64,000 bases of DNA from Ichthyophis bannanicus (taxonomy: Eukaryota > Chordata > Amphibia > Gymnophiona > Ichthyophiidae). The notes below the pieces were generated by a model. The model searched no databases. It had not been told where the DNA came from and saw only the letters and a list, made by a program, of their open reading frames with translations. This document shows, one piece after another, positions 32,640-42,922 of this stretch. The stretch's first letter is position 1. Each line of letters begins with the position of its first letter. A program made the position numbers and the translations under genes. The stretch is taken from assembly GCA_033557465.1 (NCBI GenBank), contig CM066048.1, positions 13,182,305 to 13,246,304 on the forward strand, read 5' to 3'.

Positions 32640-33433
32640 TTGTAGTCCTTCAAGACATGGCATTCCTCGACTTTGTCAGGGACATGTCCAAGGCCCTAGC
32701 GTTCCCGACGGAATTGGAGGAGGATCCTCGGATGGAGGACTTAGAAATTCTCCAGTACGAGGCTCCCCCGAGGGAATCGCTCATGGTACCCATCCCACCC
32801 ATCCTGGAACGTCTAATGCTCCGCATGTGGGAGACACCGGCATCGGTGCTGGTGGTGAGCAAGTGGCTCGACTTAATGTATCGAGTCTGCCAGAGCCCAG
32901 GCTTCCAGAAGTCACAGCTGCCGCACAACTCTATGGTAGTGGAGTCGGCCATGTGTCGGCTGAAGAGTCAGAAGATGCACTCCTTGGTGCCCCCCGGTAG
33001 GGAGGCACACACCTTGGACATAGCAGAAAGTGCTACCAAGTCTCGATGCTCATCAGTCACATCCAGCCTACCAGCTGTACATGGGCATGTGCTTAAGAGA
33101 TCTGGTCTTTCTGAGGAACCCCTGCAGTGGTTCAAGAGCTTGGCCAAGGCCATCCGTTAGTGCTCCAAGTTTATGCCTCGAGCAGCCTATGATGGCTTTG
33201 AGTCGGCGGCTTGGGTAGTTGCGATTGGCATCGGTGCCCAATGCCAGGCTTGGCTAGAGTCGTCCAACCTCGAGCAATGGGTTCAGGACAAATTGGTCAA
33301 TGTATCCTGCCAGGGGGAGAACCTCTTTAGCAAACCCATGACCGATAAGACTGCCGAGCTGGAGACCGAGTTCATGATGAGGACCAGGCTCTCTAAAAAG
33401 ACTGCTGCACCTCCCACAGAAGGGTTTGAGTAA
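32640..33433 (+). pseudogene. DIRS copy D1 gag, C-terminal half
   Basis: Open from 32606 to 33160 with MAFLDFVRDMSKALAFPTEL, then EDLEILQYEAPPRESLMVP and an ILERLMLRMWETPASV block. The frame continues after a shift at about 33165 with AYDGFESAAWV and ends KKTAAPPTEGFE at 33433. These blocks align with copy E at 44030-44800 and copy C at 26263-26420, so they define the conserved C-terminal part of this gag. The Cys/His N-terminus is missing. Confidence 0.78.
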
Positions 33434-33599
33434 AAAGCTGTTCTACCCAAGGAAAGGGGTTGCTTACAGAAACTACCCACCTTGTCAGGCTTCCGTGGCT
33501 CCCCAACAGGGTCAGCAGGTCAAGGGACATGGGCATGGTCCTTGTAAGTAGAAGACTCCCAAGCCCCAGGCATCGGCCCCGACCCAGCCAAGGGGGAAC

Positions 33600-35060
33600 C
33601 TTTGACTCCTTGGGTATAGCCTCTCCACCCCAAGGAGGTCAGCAGCTCACAGGAGGACGACTTGTACACTGTCCAAAGGTGGCCAGCCATCACCACCAAT
33701 TCTTGGGCACTCTAAGTGGTCAGGGAGGGTTACCTCCTCCATCTGACTCAGACACCTCCCCCTTACTTCCCGGGAGAGCCCCCGAGGTCTCCCCTTCACC
33801 AGGACCTTCTACTGATGGAACTCACAGGTCTTCTTAAGGACAGAGCAGTGGAACCAGTCCCCCTCTATCTCAGGGACAAGGGATTCTACTCCAGGTACTT
33901 CCTCGTGCCAAAAAGAACAGAGGGCCTAGGCCCATCCTCGACCTGTGCTACCTAAACAAGTTCCTGGTGTGGGAGAAGTTCAAGATGCTTTCCTTTGGAA
34001 CATTGCTGCCTTACCTCCAGCAGGGAGATTAGCTATGCTCCTTGGATCTGAAGGATGCTTATACCCACATCCTCATCCACCCCAACCACAGACAGTACCT
34101 GCAGTTCATGGTGGCGGCGCTCACTACCAATACAGGGTGCTACCTTTCAGCTTGGCCTCCGCCCCAAAGGTCTTCACAAAGTGCCTGGAAGTCATGGCTG
34201 CCTTCCTCCATCTACAAGGGGTCTCTGTCTTCCCCTACCTGGACGACTGTCTCATAACAGGAGGCACGGACTCAGAAGTGCAGCAGGCAACAGCACGTAC
34301 CATCCAGGTCCTGCAGCACTTGGGGTTTGTAATAAACTACCCCAAGTCCCACCTCCTCCCGACAGTGTCTGGAGTTCATAGGGACAAGACTGGACACCCT
34401 CCAGGCAAAGGCCTTCCTTCCCAGGGACCAAGCCGACCATCTCAGGTCCCTGGCCCTAGACATACAACACCATCCTTCGGTGTTCGCTTAGCTCCTGCTG
34501 CGCCTAACTCGGGCATATGGCCTCAACAGTCCATGTCACCCCAGATGCCTGCCTTCACTTGAGAGCCGCACAATGGTGTCTTCGGGACCAGAGGAGGCAG
34601 GCCATAGGTTGTCTTCGGGACAGAATCTCAATGACCCTCCAGTTGGCGGACTCCCTAACCTGGTTGCAATCTCCCCAATACCTCGAGGCAGGGATGCCCT
34701 TCCAAACCCTGAGCCCAGTAATGGTTCTCACTACAGACGCCTCCCTGCTAGGCTGGGGAGACCACTGCAAGTAACTCCGCACCCAGGGCACCTGGTCGCA
34801 GGACAAGAGCAACCAGCAGATCAACCTCCTAGAGTTATGAGCAATATCCTTAGTCCTCCGAGTCTTTTGCCATTGCCTATGGCGCAATCCAGTGTTGATC
34901 CAAATGGACAACCAGGTGGAGATGTTCTATGTGAACAAGCAGGGGGAGGCACGGGGTCTCGTGCCCTCTGCTGTGAGGCAATGGCCCTCTGCTCCTATGC
35001 AGTCCAGCATGGCATACTCCTGCATGCCAGGACAACTCACTGGCTGACAGATTGAGCAGG
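33600..35060 (+). pseudogene. DIRS copy D1 reverse transcriptase/RNase H
   Basis: RT begins near VREGYLLHL (33719-33745) and FLVPKRTEG (33900-33926), then changes frame. The palm contains DLKDAYTHILIHP (34042-34086, one frame) and YLDDCLITGG (34236-34265, another frame), where Cys replaces the Trp found in copy A. RNase H motifs are TDASLLGWGDH (34732-34767) and a degenerate TDNQ equivalent (MDNQVE, 34904-34921). Frameshifts near 33950, 34150 and 34360 inactivate it. Confidence 0.8.
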
Positions 35061-35469
35061 GTCCTCCAGCTGCATGAGTGGCAGTTGGATCTCAGAGTGG
35101 TCAACTAGCTCTTTCAGCTCGGAGGAACCCTGGATAGATCTGTTTGCCAGTCCAGAAAACTACCAGTTGCCCCGCTTCTGCTCTAGTCAAGCCCACCCCT
35201 CCATGGTGGTGGCAGATGTGTTTCTCATCTCGTGGTCAGAAGGTCTCATATATGCCTTTTCTTTCACAACGCTAATTGCCAAAACGTTATTCAAGACCCT
35301 CCGCGACCAGACCTCCCTCTTCCTGATAGCCCCTCGATGGCCCAGGCAGCCATGGTTTCTGCTACTCCTCCAGCTATCAGTGGAGACCCCCATCCCATTG
35401 GGGAACTCTCTGGGGCACCTGTCCCAGGAGGGGGGCTCTCTTGCATCCCAATCTGAGGTTCCTGTTGCT

Positions 35470-36461
35470 GACAGTGTGGCGGCTGAAAGGGTGACCCTGG
35501 CCCCTTTCAACCTCTTGGGTGAAGTGGAGGAGATCCTCCACTAGGAAAGCGAACACCTTTAATATGGCGCAGATTCTTAATTTGGTGCACGGAGCACGGA
35601 AGTGACCCATTTTCCTGCCCGGTGCAGCTGGTACAGCAGTACTTTCTCCATCTCTTGCAATCTGGGCATAAATCAGACTCCGTCAGAGGGCACCTCAGTG
35701 TCCTTGCGGTGCACCACCACCTGGTGGATGGTAAACCTCTCTTGATCCAGCCACTGGTAACCCGCTTCCTGAGGGGACTTCTCTTATCAAAACCACCAGT
35801 TCACCCTCCGGCAACCGAGTTGGACCCTAACATCATATTGGCACAGCGCACTTGCCCGACTTTTGAGCCCTTGGCTACCTGCCACCTACGATACCTCTCG
35901 TGGAAGGTGGTGTTCCTGGCTGCGCTCACCTCTGCTCGCAGGGTTAGTGAGCTCCAAGCTCTGGTGGCGGAGGTGCTGTATACCAGTTTCTACAAGAACA
36001 GGGTGGTGATCTGCACACACCCTAAATTCCTTCCGAAGGTGGTGTCGCCCTTCCACCTCAATCAGGAGGTAGTGCTAACCACCTTCTTCCCAAGACCTCA
36101 CGCCAGTAGGGTGGAGACTGTCCTCCACACCTTGGACTGTAAGAGGGCCCTGTTCTTCTACATTCAACGTACCCAGAGCCACCATCAAGCTTCTCAGCTG
36201 TTTGTCTCGCATGACCCCAGTAGGCTGGGGGAGGAGGTGACCAAACGTACTCTATCTACCTGGGTGGTGGACTGCATCGCCCTCGCCAACGAGCAGGTGG
36301 GGCTTCTGCTGGAAGACCGGGTCATGGCGCACCATGTCAGGGCCATGGCAGCTTCTGGCAAACCTGTGCTCTGTCCCAGTGCTGGACATTTGACGGGTCG
36401 CCACCTGGGCTTCAGTTCATACCTTCGCAGCCCATTACTGCTTGGAGAAGGAGTCAGCTAG
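35470..36461 (+). pseudogene. DIRS copy D1 tyrosine recombinase
   Basis: Open for 279 codons from 35622. The N-terminal core-binding segment includes VRGHLSVLAVHHHLVDGKPL and PLVTRFLRGLLL. The catalytic domain has the first arginine in LTSARRVSELQAL (about 35928-35966) and the H-x-x-R motif in AHHVRAMAA (36328-36354). The reading frame shifts just after that, so the expected tyrosine segment is translated out of frame, although the DNA for HTFAAHYCLE-like sequence remains at about 36417-36446. It would join DNA ends of the DIRS circle in the full element. Confidence 0.82.
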
Positions 36462-36599
36462 GCTATGCTCCGTAATCTTTTCAGAGTCTAGGCAACCCCC
36501 TACTCTCCAGCCCTTCTGGGTTCAGGCTACCGGAGTGCTGGTTTCCCTCAGACATACGGGTCCTACTGTAGTCCATATCTGCCTCTGCCCCAAGAGTTT

Positions 36600-37580
36600 T
36601 CACGAAATGCCTGGTGGTCGTGGCCGCCTTCCTCCGGCTCCAAGGAGTCTTCGTCTTTCCCTACCTGGACAACTGGCTCATAAAGAGAGGCACAGCCTCA
36701 GAGGTGCAGCAGGCTACCGCACGCACCATCCAGGTTCTGCAGCACTTGGGCTTTGTCATAAACTACCCCAAGTCTCACCTTCTCTCGACCCAGAGTCTGG
36801 AGTTCATTGGGGCAAGGATCGACACACGCTCCAGTCGAAGGCTTTCTTGCCCAAGGACTGAGCTGATTGTCTCAGGACTCTGGGCTTGGGATGTACAGTA
36901 CTATCCCTCATTGCCTGCTCGGCTTCTCCTACGCCTCCTTAGGCACATAATCTTCATGGTCCATGTCACCGCAGACGCTCGCCTCCACATGAGGGCGGCG
37001 CAGTGGTGTCTCCGGGATCAGTGGTCTCAGGCCACCTCCGAGATAGAGTTTCTGTGACTCACCAATTGGTGGACTCCCTGTCTGGTGGCAGTCACCCTAG
37101 CATCTCGAGGCGGGCATGCCTTTTCAGGCCCCAACCCCCTCATGGACGCCTTCCTGCTTGGCTGGAGAGTCCACTGCGGGGATCTCCATACCCAGGGCAG
37201 CTGGTCACCAGATGAGAGCACCCAGCAGATCAACCTCCTGGAGCTAAGAGCCATACACTTAGCCCTGAGGGTCTTCTGTCACCACCTGCATCACCAACCG
37301 GTGCTTTTCCAGACTGACAACCAGTTGGCAATGTACTACATGAACAAACGGGGGCACGGGGTCTCGTACCCTTTGTTGGGAGGCACTGGTCTTCTGCTCG
37401 TATGCAGTCCAACAGGTTATCCTCCTGTGGGCAGTGTATCTGCCAGGCCAGGACAACTTGCTGGCCGACAGGCTCAGCAGAGTTCTCCAGCCGCACGAGT
37501 GACAGCTGGAACCCAAGGTAGCCAGTCGGCTTTTCTGGCTCTGGGGGGAGCCCATGATGGACCTGTTCGCCAGCTCGGAC
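36600..37580 (+). pseudogene. DIRS copy D2 reverse transcriptase (partial) and RNase H
   Basis: From 36614 a frame of 147 codons contains YLDNWLIKRG, where the second catalytic aspartate is replaced by Asn, and INYPKSHLLS. After the stop at 37057 the RNase H region follows with FLLGWRVHCGD (37150-37182), QQINLLELRAIHLAL (37216-37260) and QTDNQLAMYYMNK (37312-37350). The N-terminal half of RT is missing because of the fusion with D1. The altered active site means it could not polymerise. Confidence 0.82.
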
Positions 37581-37888
37581 ATCTTTCAGTTGCCCCTCTT
37601 CTTCTCCCGGCAGGCCCACTCCTCTAGTGTGGCAGCGGACGCGTTCCTTGTCTCAGGGTCAGAAGGCCTTATGTACTCCTTCCCTCCTACACTACTGATC
37701 ACCAAAATCTTGTTCAGGAGCCTATGCAACAGGCCCTCGCTCATCCTGATAGCTCCTTGGTGGCTCGGGCAACCGTGGTTCCAACTGCTTCTACCCCATC
37801 CCCTTAGGGTCCACCTTTCTCAGGAGAGGGGCTCTCTCCTGCACTCCAACCTGGGGTCCCTGTTGCTGACAGCCTGGCTGCTGAGAGA

Positions 37889-38850
37889 GTGACTCTGGCC
37901 CCTTTCAACCTCCCGGTTGAGGTGGAAGACATCCTACTGGCCTCTCGCAAGGCCTCAACTAGGAAGGTTTATGCCCTCAAATGGCGCAGATTCTCGGTTT
38001 GGTGCGCCGAACATGGGGCTGACCCTTTCTCCTACCCAGTGGTGTTACAGTACCTGCTTCACTTCTCCCAGTCCAGGCTCAAGTCTAACTCCATCCAAGT
38101 GCACCTTAGTGCCCTGGTGGTGCACCACCATCCGGTGGATGGTAAGCCCCTCTCGGCCCAACCGTTGGTGACCCGTTTCCTTCGGGGTCTGCTCTTATTG
38201 AAGCCTCCGGTTTGCTCTCCGGCAACAGAATGGGACCTCAACGTGGTGTTGGGGCAGCTCACTCGCCTGCCCTTCGCTGCATCTCTTGGAAGGTGGCTTT
38301 CCTGGTTGCGCTTACCTCCGCTCGCAGAGTTGGTGAGCTTCAGGCCCTTGTGTCGGAGGCGCCCTATACCAGGTTCTACAAGAACAGAGTGGTGCTTTGC
38401 ACGCACCCCAAATTCCTGCCGAAGGTAGTGTCGCCCTTCCATCTCAACCAGGAAGTGGTGTTCCCTACCTTCTTTCCAAGATCTCACTCCTGTTGGGCGG
38501 CGACTGTCCTTCACACCTTGGTCTCTAAGAGGGCTGTGTCCTTCTATATCCAACGCACTCAGTTCCACCGCAAAGCTTCTTAGCATTTCATCCCCTATGA
38601 CCCCAGTAGACTGGGGGAGGCGGTGACCAAGCGTACGCTGTCCACATGGGTGGTGGACTGTATCGCCCTCGCTTATGAGAAGGCGAAGCTCCTGCTGGAA
38701 GGCCGCATCACGGCATACCGTGTTAGGGCCATGGCAGCCTCAGTGGCAAACTTGCACTCTGTCCCGATGGTGGACATCTGCCAGGCTGCCACCTGGTCTT
38801 CAGTCCATACCTTTGCAGCCCATAACTGCCTGGAAAGAGAGTCCCGATGA
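37889..38850 (+). pseudogene. DIRS copy D2 tyrosine recombinase
   Basis: It opens with LAPFNLPVEVEDILLASR and a KWRRFSVWCAEHG block, then VHLSALVVHHHPVDGKPLS. The catalytic arginine is in LTSARRVGELQAL (about 38310-38348, after a frameshift near 38265). The third region reads AYRVRAMAAS, with Tyr in place of the His of H-x-x-R, and the C-terminal motif is HTFAAHNCLE, with Asn in place of the catalytic tyrosine seen in copy E. A stop at 38581 also breaks it. Two catalytic positions are therefore lost. Confidence 0.82.
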
Positions 38851-39070
38851 GACAGTGCCTTCGGCCAGACTGTGCTCCTTAACCTTTTCGGGGTTTAGGC
38901 AACTCCTACACTCCATCCCTTCTGTGTTCAGGCTACCGGAGTGCTGGTTTCATTGGACACAGGGGTCCTACTGTGGTCTGTAGACACAGACTCAATTGCT
39001 GCTGATTGCGGCTCTCCATGAGGGAGCCCTGTTTTTGCTATGGGTTTTCAGTAGCCTGTAGCTGAGGAAT

Positions 39071-39168
39071 CCCATATGTGAGGACTGACTTCCTGCTTGT
39101 TCTCGGAGAAAGCATAGTTACTCATATATAACAGGTGTTCTCTGGGGACAGCAGGAATCAGTCCTCAC
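39071..39168 (+). other. DIRS internal complementary region, copy D2
   Basis: The sequence runs from CCCATATGTGAGGACTGACT through GAGAAAGCATAGTTACTCAT to AGCAGGAATCAGTCCTCACA. Its first half is the complement of the left terminus (TTCTCC, AACAAGCAGGAAGTCAGTCC) and its second half the complement of the right terminus (AGTAACTA, ACCTGTTACA, GCTGTCCCCAGAGA). It therefore spans the joined ends, as expected for a DIRS circle template. Confidence 0.87.
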
Positions 39169-39234
39169 ACCCTCCCTCCTCCCTGTGGAGTTGTTTTTCT
39201 TTTGGCTTGATTAAGCTATATTGTCATACTGAGG

Positions 39235-39413
39235 TAAGATGGCACCTTTGTGCGGGAACGTGGCCGCGCATGTGTGATCTAACTTCCAAAGGCTGTCTGT
39301 GAAAGCTGGGGAGTGTTCACTGTGCAGGCTCAGTCAGTGCCGACGTCACCCGTATGTGAGGACTGATTCCTGCTGTCCCCAGAGAGCACCTGTTACAGAT
39401 GAGTAACTACGCT
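39235..39413 (+). repeat. DIRS right inverted terminal repeat, copy D2
   Basis: From AAGATGGCACCTTTGTGCGG to the end GTAACTACGCT. It reads as the complement of the left-terminal segment: compare GAAAGCTGGGGAGTG with CACTCCCCAGCTTTC at 24656-24670. Matching right ends occur at 48265-48440 and 50350-50518. Confidence 0.88.
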
Positions 39414-39477
39414 ATTAAAGAGGACCAGGGAAATCCACTGCTTACACCTGGAACAAGCAGCATGGAATCTGTCTACC

Positions 39478-39595
39478 TTTTGGGATCCTGACAAGTACTT
39501 GTGACCTGGATTGGTACACTATTGGAAACAGGATACTGGGCGTGATGGACCCTTGGTCTGACCCATTATGGCATATCTTATGTTCATGCATTTGT
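39478..39595 (+). mobile_element. CR1 3'-end fragment, sense
   Basis: TTGGAAACAGGATACTGGGC and ATGGCATATCTTATGTTCAT are the complement of the CR1 3' end at 52950-53060, so this short copy is sense. It is severely 5'-truncated. Confidence 0.85.
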
Positions 39596-39895
39596 TTCGC
39601 ACGTTAAATGCTAAAACGTAGCCAACTTTAGTAACAGGTCCTTAAGCATTTTCAGCCAAGAAACATACATTAACTTTTCTCCCTGAGATGCAATGGCTGG
39701 CCTGACACATACACTCCAAGCCAACCCGGGCCCAGAATGGATGACCTTGAACATACCTGTGAAACCACAGCTAGCCAGTGAAGCTGAGTCAGTGGATGAG
39801 TCATGTGTTCCCAAAATGTTGCCCTGGCCTGGCAGTTGCATTCTGCAGTAATTGTAAATGTGACACATTTATTTGCAGTTAATTATACTTTATAA

Positions 39896-40115
39896 TGGGA
39901 GTAGAAGAGTGGCCTAATGGTAAGAGCACCGGCTTGGTAGTCAGACCAGGGTTCGATTCCCACTGGCACTGTGGCCTTGGGCAAGTCACTTAGCCCTCTA
40001 TTGCCTCAGAAGAAAGACCTGGCAATCTACTTCCAGTCATGCTGTCAAGAAAACCCAGGAGCTGCTGGGTCACCAGGAATCAGCACTGACACAAAGGCAC
40101 ACGTTGCACAACATC
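39896..40115 (+). mobile_element. tRNA-derived SINE (MIR-like core)
   Basis: Box A GTGGCCTAATGGTAA lies at 39909-39923 and box B GGTTCGATTCC at 39950-39960. Next is GGCCTTGGGCAAGTCACTTA, similar to the core of MIR/CORE-type SINEs. The 3' part has GGCAATCTACTTCCAGTCAT and ACCCAGGAGCTGCTGGGTCA and ends near AAAGGCACAC. The same body occurs inverted at 41525-41672. Confidence 0.85.
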
Positions 40116-41040
40116 ACATTTCAACACGTGCCAGTTATGTGTATTTTATAAAGTCAAGTGTGCACACACGTTCTAAAACAGGGGCGTAAGTCTTGGGATA
40201 CGCTCATCAAATCCAGGTGCAAGCACTTACACTAGCCTGTGCCTGGAATGTTGAAGAACACATTTAAATTCTGGCATTTTATAATTTACGAGTGTATATT
40301 TGCGCTCTACCCCAGCTCCATCCATATGCAGACCCTCAGTGAAAGTACACGCCATCAGTCTTATACGTGCACTTATAGAACAGCGACCAGCTACAGTACA
40401 CACCTATTGGCCCATTGATGTACATCACTCACAGGAAACACGTGATCCACGTGCATGCCAATGGTATGTAACTTTACACAGCTTCTTATAAAATCCTCCT
40501 CAAAGTCCCTGCGCCCCCCACCCTTGAGATAATAAGCTGTATGTTAGTGAATCATGCTGGGGCTTATTGCATAAGCAATGCAGAACCGAGACACAGATCA
40601 CATTTATCTAAAGACAGATATATTGATTTATAGGAGTAACGGGACCTTGTGCTTGAGTTAAGGTGTGCAGAGTATGGGGTTAAGTGTATGAGATACTCTA
40701 GATTGGAGCACATGAGACAGACGACATAGAGTTGTATGAAGTATATAGGAGGCTTCATGTTCAAAAAATGATGGCTTCCTAAATTTAGGACCTTGAGCTG
40801 ACCTATAAGTGCATTGAAGTAAACTCAGCAATGTATAAATTTGTATATAAGGGTCATCATTTGTAAAACCTTTGTATTGTAAAGCCCTAACAGGCAGCCA
40901 CTGTAAATATGTATTAAGTACCTGTATGTAACTACAATATTCAATCTACTGTAAATCTTGTAACCCTATGCTTGCTGTGCTCTATCCCCCCCTCCCCCAA
41001 ATCACATTGTATATAAATTAATCCTGGCCAGTACAGCCAA
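40116..41040. other. No gene; AT-rich, possibly repeat-derived
   Basis: No coding or RNA gene was seen. The segment around 40140-40500 has the look of an interspersed repeat (CACACACGTTCTAAAACAGG and a similar terminal area), but no second copy was found in the window. Confidence 0.4.
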
Positions 41041-41125
41041 ACCTCCTATGTATAGACACCGCTGCTGATCACTGGAAGCAGCGGGCTACAAATGTACACT
41101 AAATAAATAAATAAATAAATAAATA
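41041..41125 (+). mobile_element. LINE/SINE 3' end with (AAAT)n tail
   Basis: TATAGACACCGCTGCTGATC is followed by a (TAAA)n run at about 41098-41127. It is a 3' tail of a retroelement whose body was not recognised upstream. Confidence 0.6.
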
Positions 41126-41127
41126 AA

Positions 41128-41373
41128 TTGACGCTGCAGCTCCTCACAATCTTTCCTCTTATCTCTCCCTACACCCCTCCTCGGGAACTCCACTTTTCTG
41201 GCAAATCGCTTCTATCTGTGCCCTTCTCTTCTATTGCTAACTCCAGACTTCGCTGCTTTCACCTTGCTGCACCTTATGCCTGGAACAAACTACCTATGTC
41301 TGTACGTCAGGTGCCTTCTCTGACCCTTTTCAAATCCAGGCTGAAAACTCACCTCTTTGCTGTTGGATCTTGA
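41128..41373 (+). CDS. L2 ORF2 C-terminal fragment
   Basis: An 81-codon frame containing the terminal region of a LINE reverse transcriptase protein (WNKLPMSVRQVPSLTLFKSR). The polymerase domain is absent. The ATG is internal. It does not encode a free-standing protein; it is a 5'-truncated retroelement. Confidence 0.75.
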   Translation: MTLQLLTIFPLISPYTPPRELHFSGKSLLSVPFSSIANSRLRCFHLAAPYAWNKLPMSVRQVPSLTLFKSRLKTHLFAVGS

Positions 41374-41524
41374 CTCATCTGGTCTCCTTTATGTTTCCTT
41401 ATCATTCCCCCTAGATGTATCCCCTGTCTATAGCTACTGTGTTGTCTGTCTTGACTAGATGGTAAGCTCTGATGAGCAGGGACAGTCTCTTACAAGTCGG
41501 TGCAGCGCTTTGTATGTCTTGTAA

Positions 41525-41672
41525 TGCAATGTGTGCCTTCGAGTCAGTCCTGACTCCTGGCGACCCAGAAGCTCCTGGGTTTTCTTGGCAGTGTCACCGG
41601 AAGTAGATTGCCAGGCCTTTCTTCTGAGGCAATGGAGGGTTAAGTGACTTGCCCAAGGCCACAAGGAGTGCT
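41525..41672 (-). mobile_element. MIR-like SINE, antisense, inside L2
   Basis: TGCCTTCGAGTCAGTCCTGA, AGCTCCTGGGTTTTCTTGGC and GACTTGCCCAAGGCCACAAG are the complement of the SINE body at 39965-40110. The tRNA-like head is absent, so the copy is 5'-truncated. It splits the L2 3' end. Confidence 0.85.
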
Positions 41673-41714
41673 AGTAGCACTATACAAATTCTCAGTAGTC
41701 GTAGTAGAGTTAGG

Positions 41715-42140
41715 GGCCTACTTTCAGCTGTATTTTGACATCTACGAGGGACATTTTCAAAGGGAATTTATACAGTTTGCAGACCTGGGCTGCTGACCGG
41801 AATATTCTGTGTCACTGACCCATTGATTGCTACCGAATATCCCCCCTGCGAGATTCCACACCCTGTCACTATCTGGTGAGCAGGGAGCACCATTAGCTAG
41901 CCGGTTAGTGGCAATATTCAGCTGCTAACCGGTTAGCTAAACCGCCTAAAATTAGGACAGGTGAAAGGCTCTACTGACTTTAGGCAGTTTTGCAATCCAT
42001 TGAGCAGCTGAGTATCTTGCAGAAGAGCAATGCAACAATCAGATATTCAGTGCTGGTCGCAGGATTTGCCCTGACGCTGAATATCCAGGTTTAAGTTAAA
42101 GCGGTGACAGCCTGCCACTGAAAATGCCCCCCTATGTTTT
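41715..42140. repeat. Unclassified interspersed repeat
   Basis: TGACCGGAATATTCTGTGTC, CTAGCCGGTTAGTGG and CTAACCGGTTAGCTAAACCG resemble the regions at 23230-23740 and 61120-61290. It is likely a non-autonomous DNA or retro-element family; termini could not be set. Confidence 0.5.
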
Positions 42141-42500
42141 CAGATGTAACTTCATCTCCATTTAGGATCCCATATTTTCTCCAGGAACAAGCAGGAAGTC
42201 GGTTCTCACATATGGGTGACGTTGGCGCCTACGGAGCCTGCGCAGAGCATTTCCCCAGTTTTCACAGAAAGCCTTTGGGAATGCTACCATGCATGTGTGG
42301 TCCCCTTCCTGCCTAAGGGTGCCATCTTGCTCAGTCTCCTTTTATCCGTGGAGCCCAATGGCAGCTTGTCGTGTTTTCCCTGGAAAAATCCTCTAAAAAT
42401 TATCCTAAAAGTGTGTTTTTCCTGGTTTACGTACCAGTTCCTTTTCCCGCCCTGAGCCAGTGCCGTCCCCAGCGCCATTCTCAGCTCTCTCCCTTCTTTT

Positions 42501-42836
42501 TTGACGAGGTTTGCCTCAACCGGCATTCATGCCCTTTTTCACCTGGGGGTTGCTGACCCCGGCCAGGTGTCTCCCACCATATCTCCCGGTGGGTTCAAAA
42601 AGTGTAACCGATGCAGTCAGACAATGTCTGTTAAAGACACCCACGACTTCTGCTTGCGTTGCCTCAGCCTGGATCATGACAGTGCCACCTGCGACCTGTG
42701 CCAAGCCATGACTCTGAAAACCAACAAGAAAAGGTCTGAGTTGCAGAAAAGGATGTTCCTGCGGTCTGACTCAGCCCTGGCTTCCCTGACGCTGAACCCC
42801 AAAACAATCACCTCCCGCGAGGCCCGGGTGTCTTAG
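42501..42836 (+). CDS. DIRS copy E gag N-terminus with Cys/His cluster
   Basis: A frame of 111 codons. After a Pro/Gly-rich start, residues ~34-70 contain CNRC, then HDFCLRC, then DHDSATCDLC, followed by a Lys/Arg-rich segment (KTNKKRSELQKR). The same spacing recurs in copy C (25355-25450) and, with CNRC lost, in copy F (about 48915-48996). The cluster is probably a zinc-binding nucleic-acid module. A stop at 42834 separates it from the rest of gag. Confidence 0.72.
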   Translation: MTRFASTGIHALFHLGVADPGQVSPTISPGGFKKCNRCSQTMSVKDTHDFCLRCLSLDHDSATCDLCQAMTLKTNKKRSELQKRMFLRSDSALASLTLNPKTITSREARVS

Positions 42837-42922
42837 GAATCCTGCTGCGGCGGCTCCTCTGTAAAAATGCCGACCCCAGGAAGAAAAAGAAAGAGCCCTC
42901 AAAACCAGTTGAGGCTCCACTG

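Larger units (their letters stand above)
32606..36582 (+). mobile_element. DIRS copy D1 (gag to recombinase, both ends missing)
   Basis: It enters inside gag at about 32640 and continues through RT, RNase H and recombinase. After GTGCTGGTTTCCCTCAGACA (about 36537) it switches at about 36582 into the middle of the RT of copy D2. The left terminus and internal complementary region are absent. Confidence 0.87.
36583..39413 (+). mobile_element. DIRS copy D2 (mid-RT to right terminus)
   Basis: It starts in the RT at PRVFTK-like sequence (about 36592) and carries the RT palm, RNase H, full recombinase, internal complementary region and right terminus, ending at GTAACTACGCT (39413). The right terminal sequence reads as the complement of left-terminal sequence (for example GTGAGGACTGATTCCTGCTG), giving inverted terminal repeats. 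Confidence 0.9.
41128..41715 (+). mobile_element. L2 LINE 3' fragment
   Basis: The frame at 41128-41373 encodes the L2 ORF2 C-terminus (HLAAPYAWNKLPMSVRQ and FKSRLKTHLFAVGS). The conserved L2 3' end follows (GATGGTAAGCTCTGATGAGC, CAGCGCTTTGTATGTC). It is interrupted by an antisense SINE at about 41525-41672 and resumes at TAGCACTATACAAATTCTCA (41675). Confidence 0.82.
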
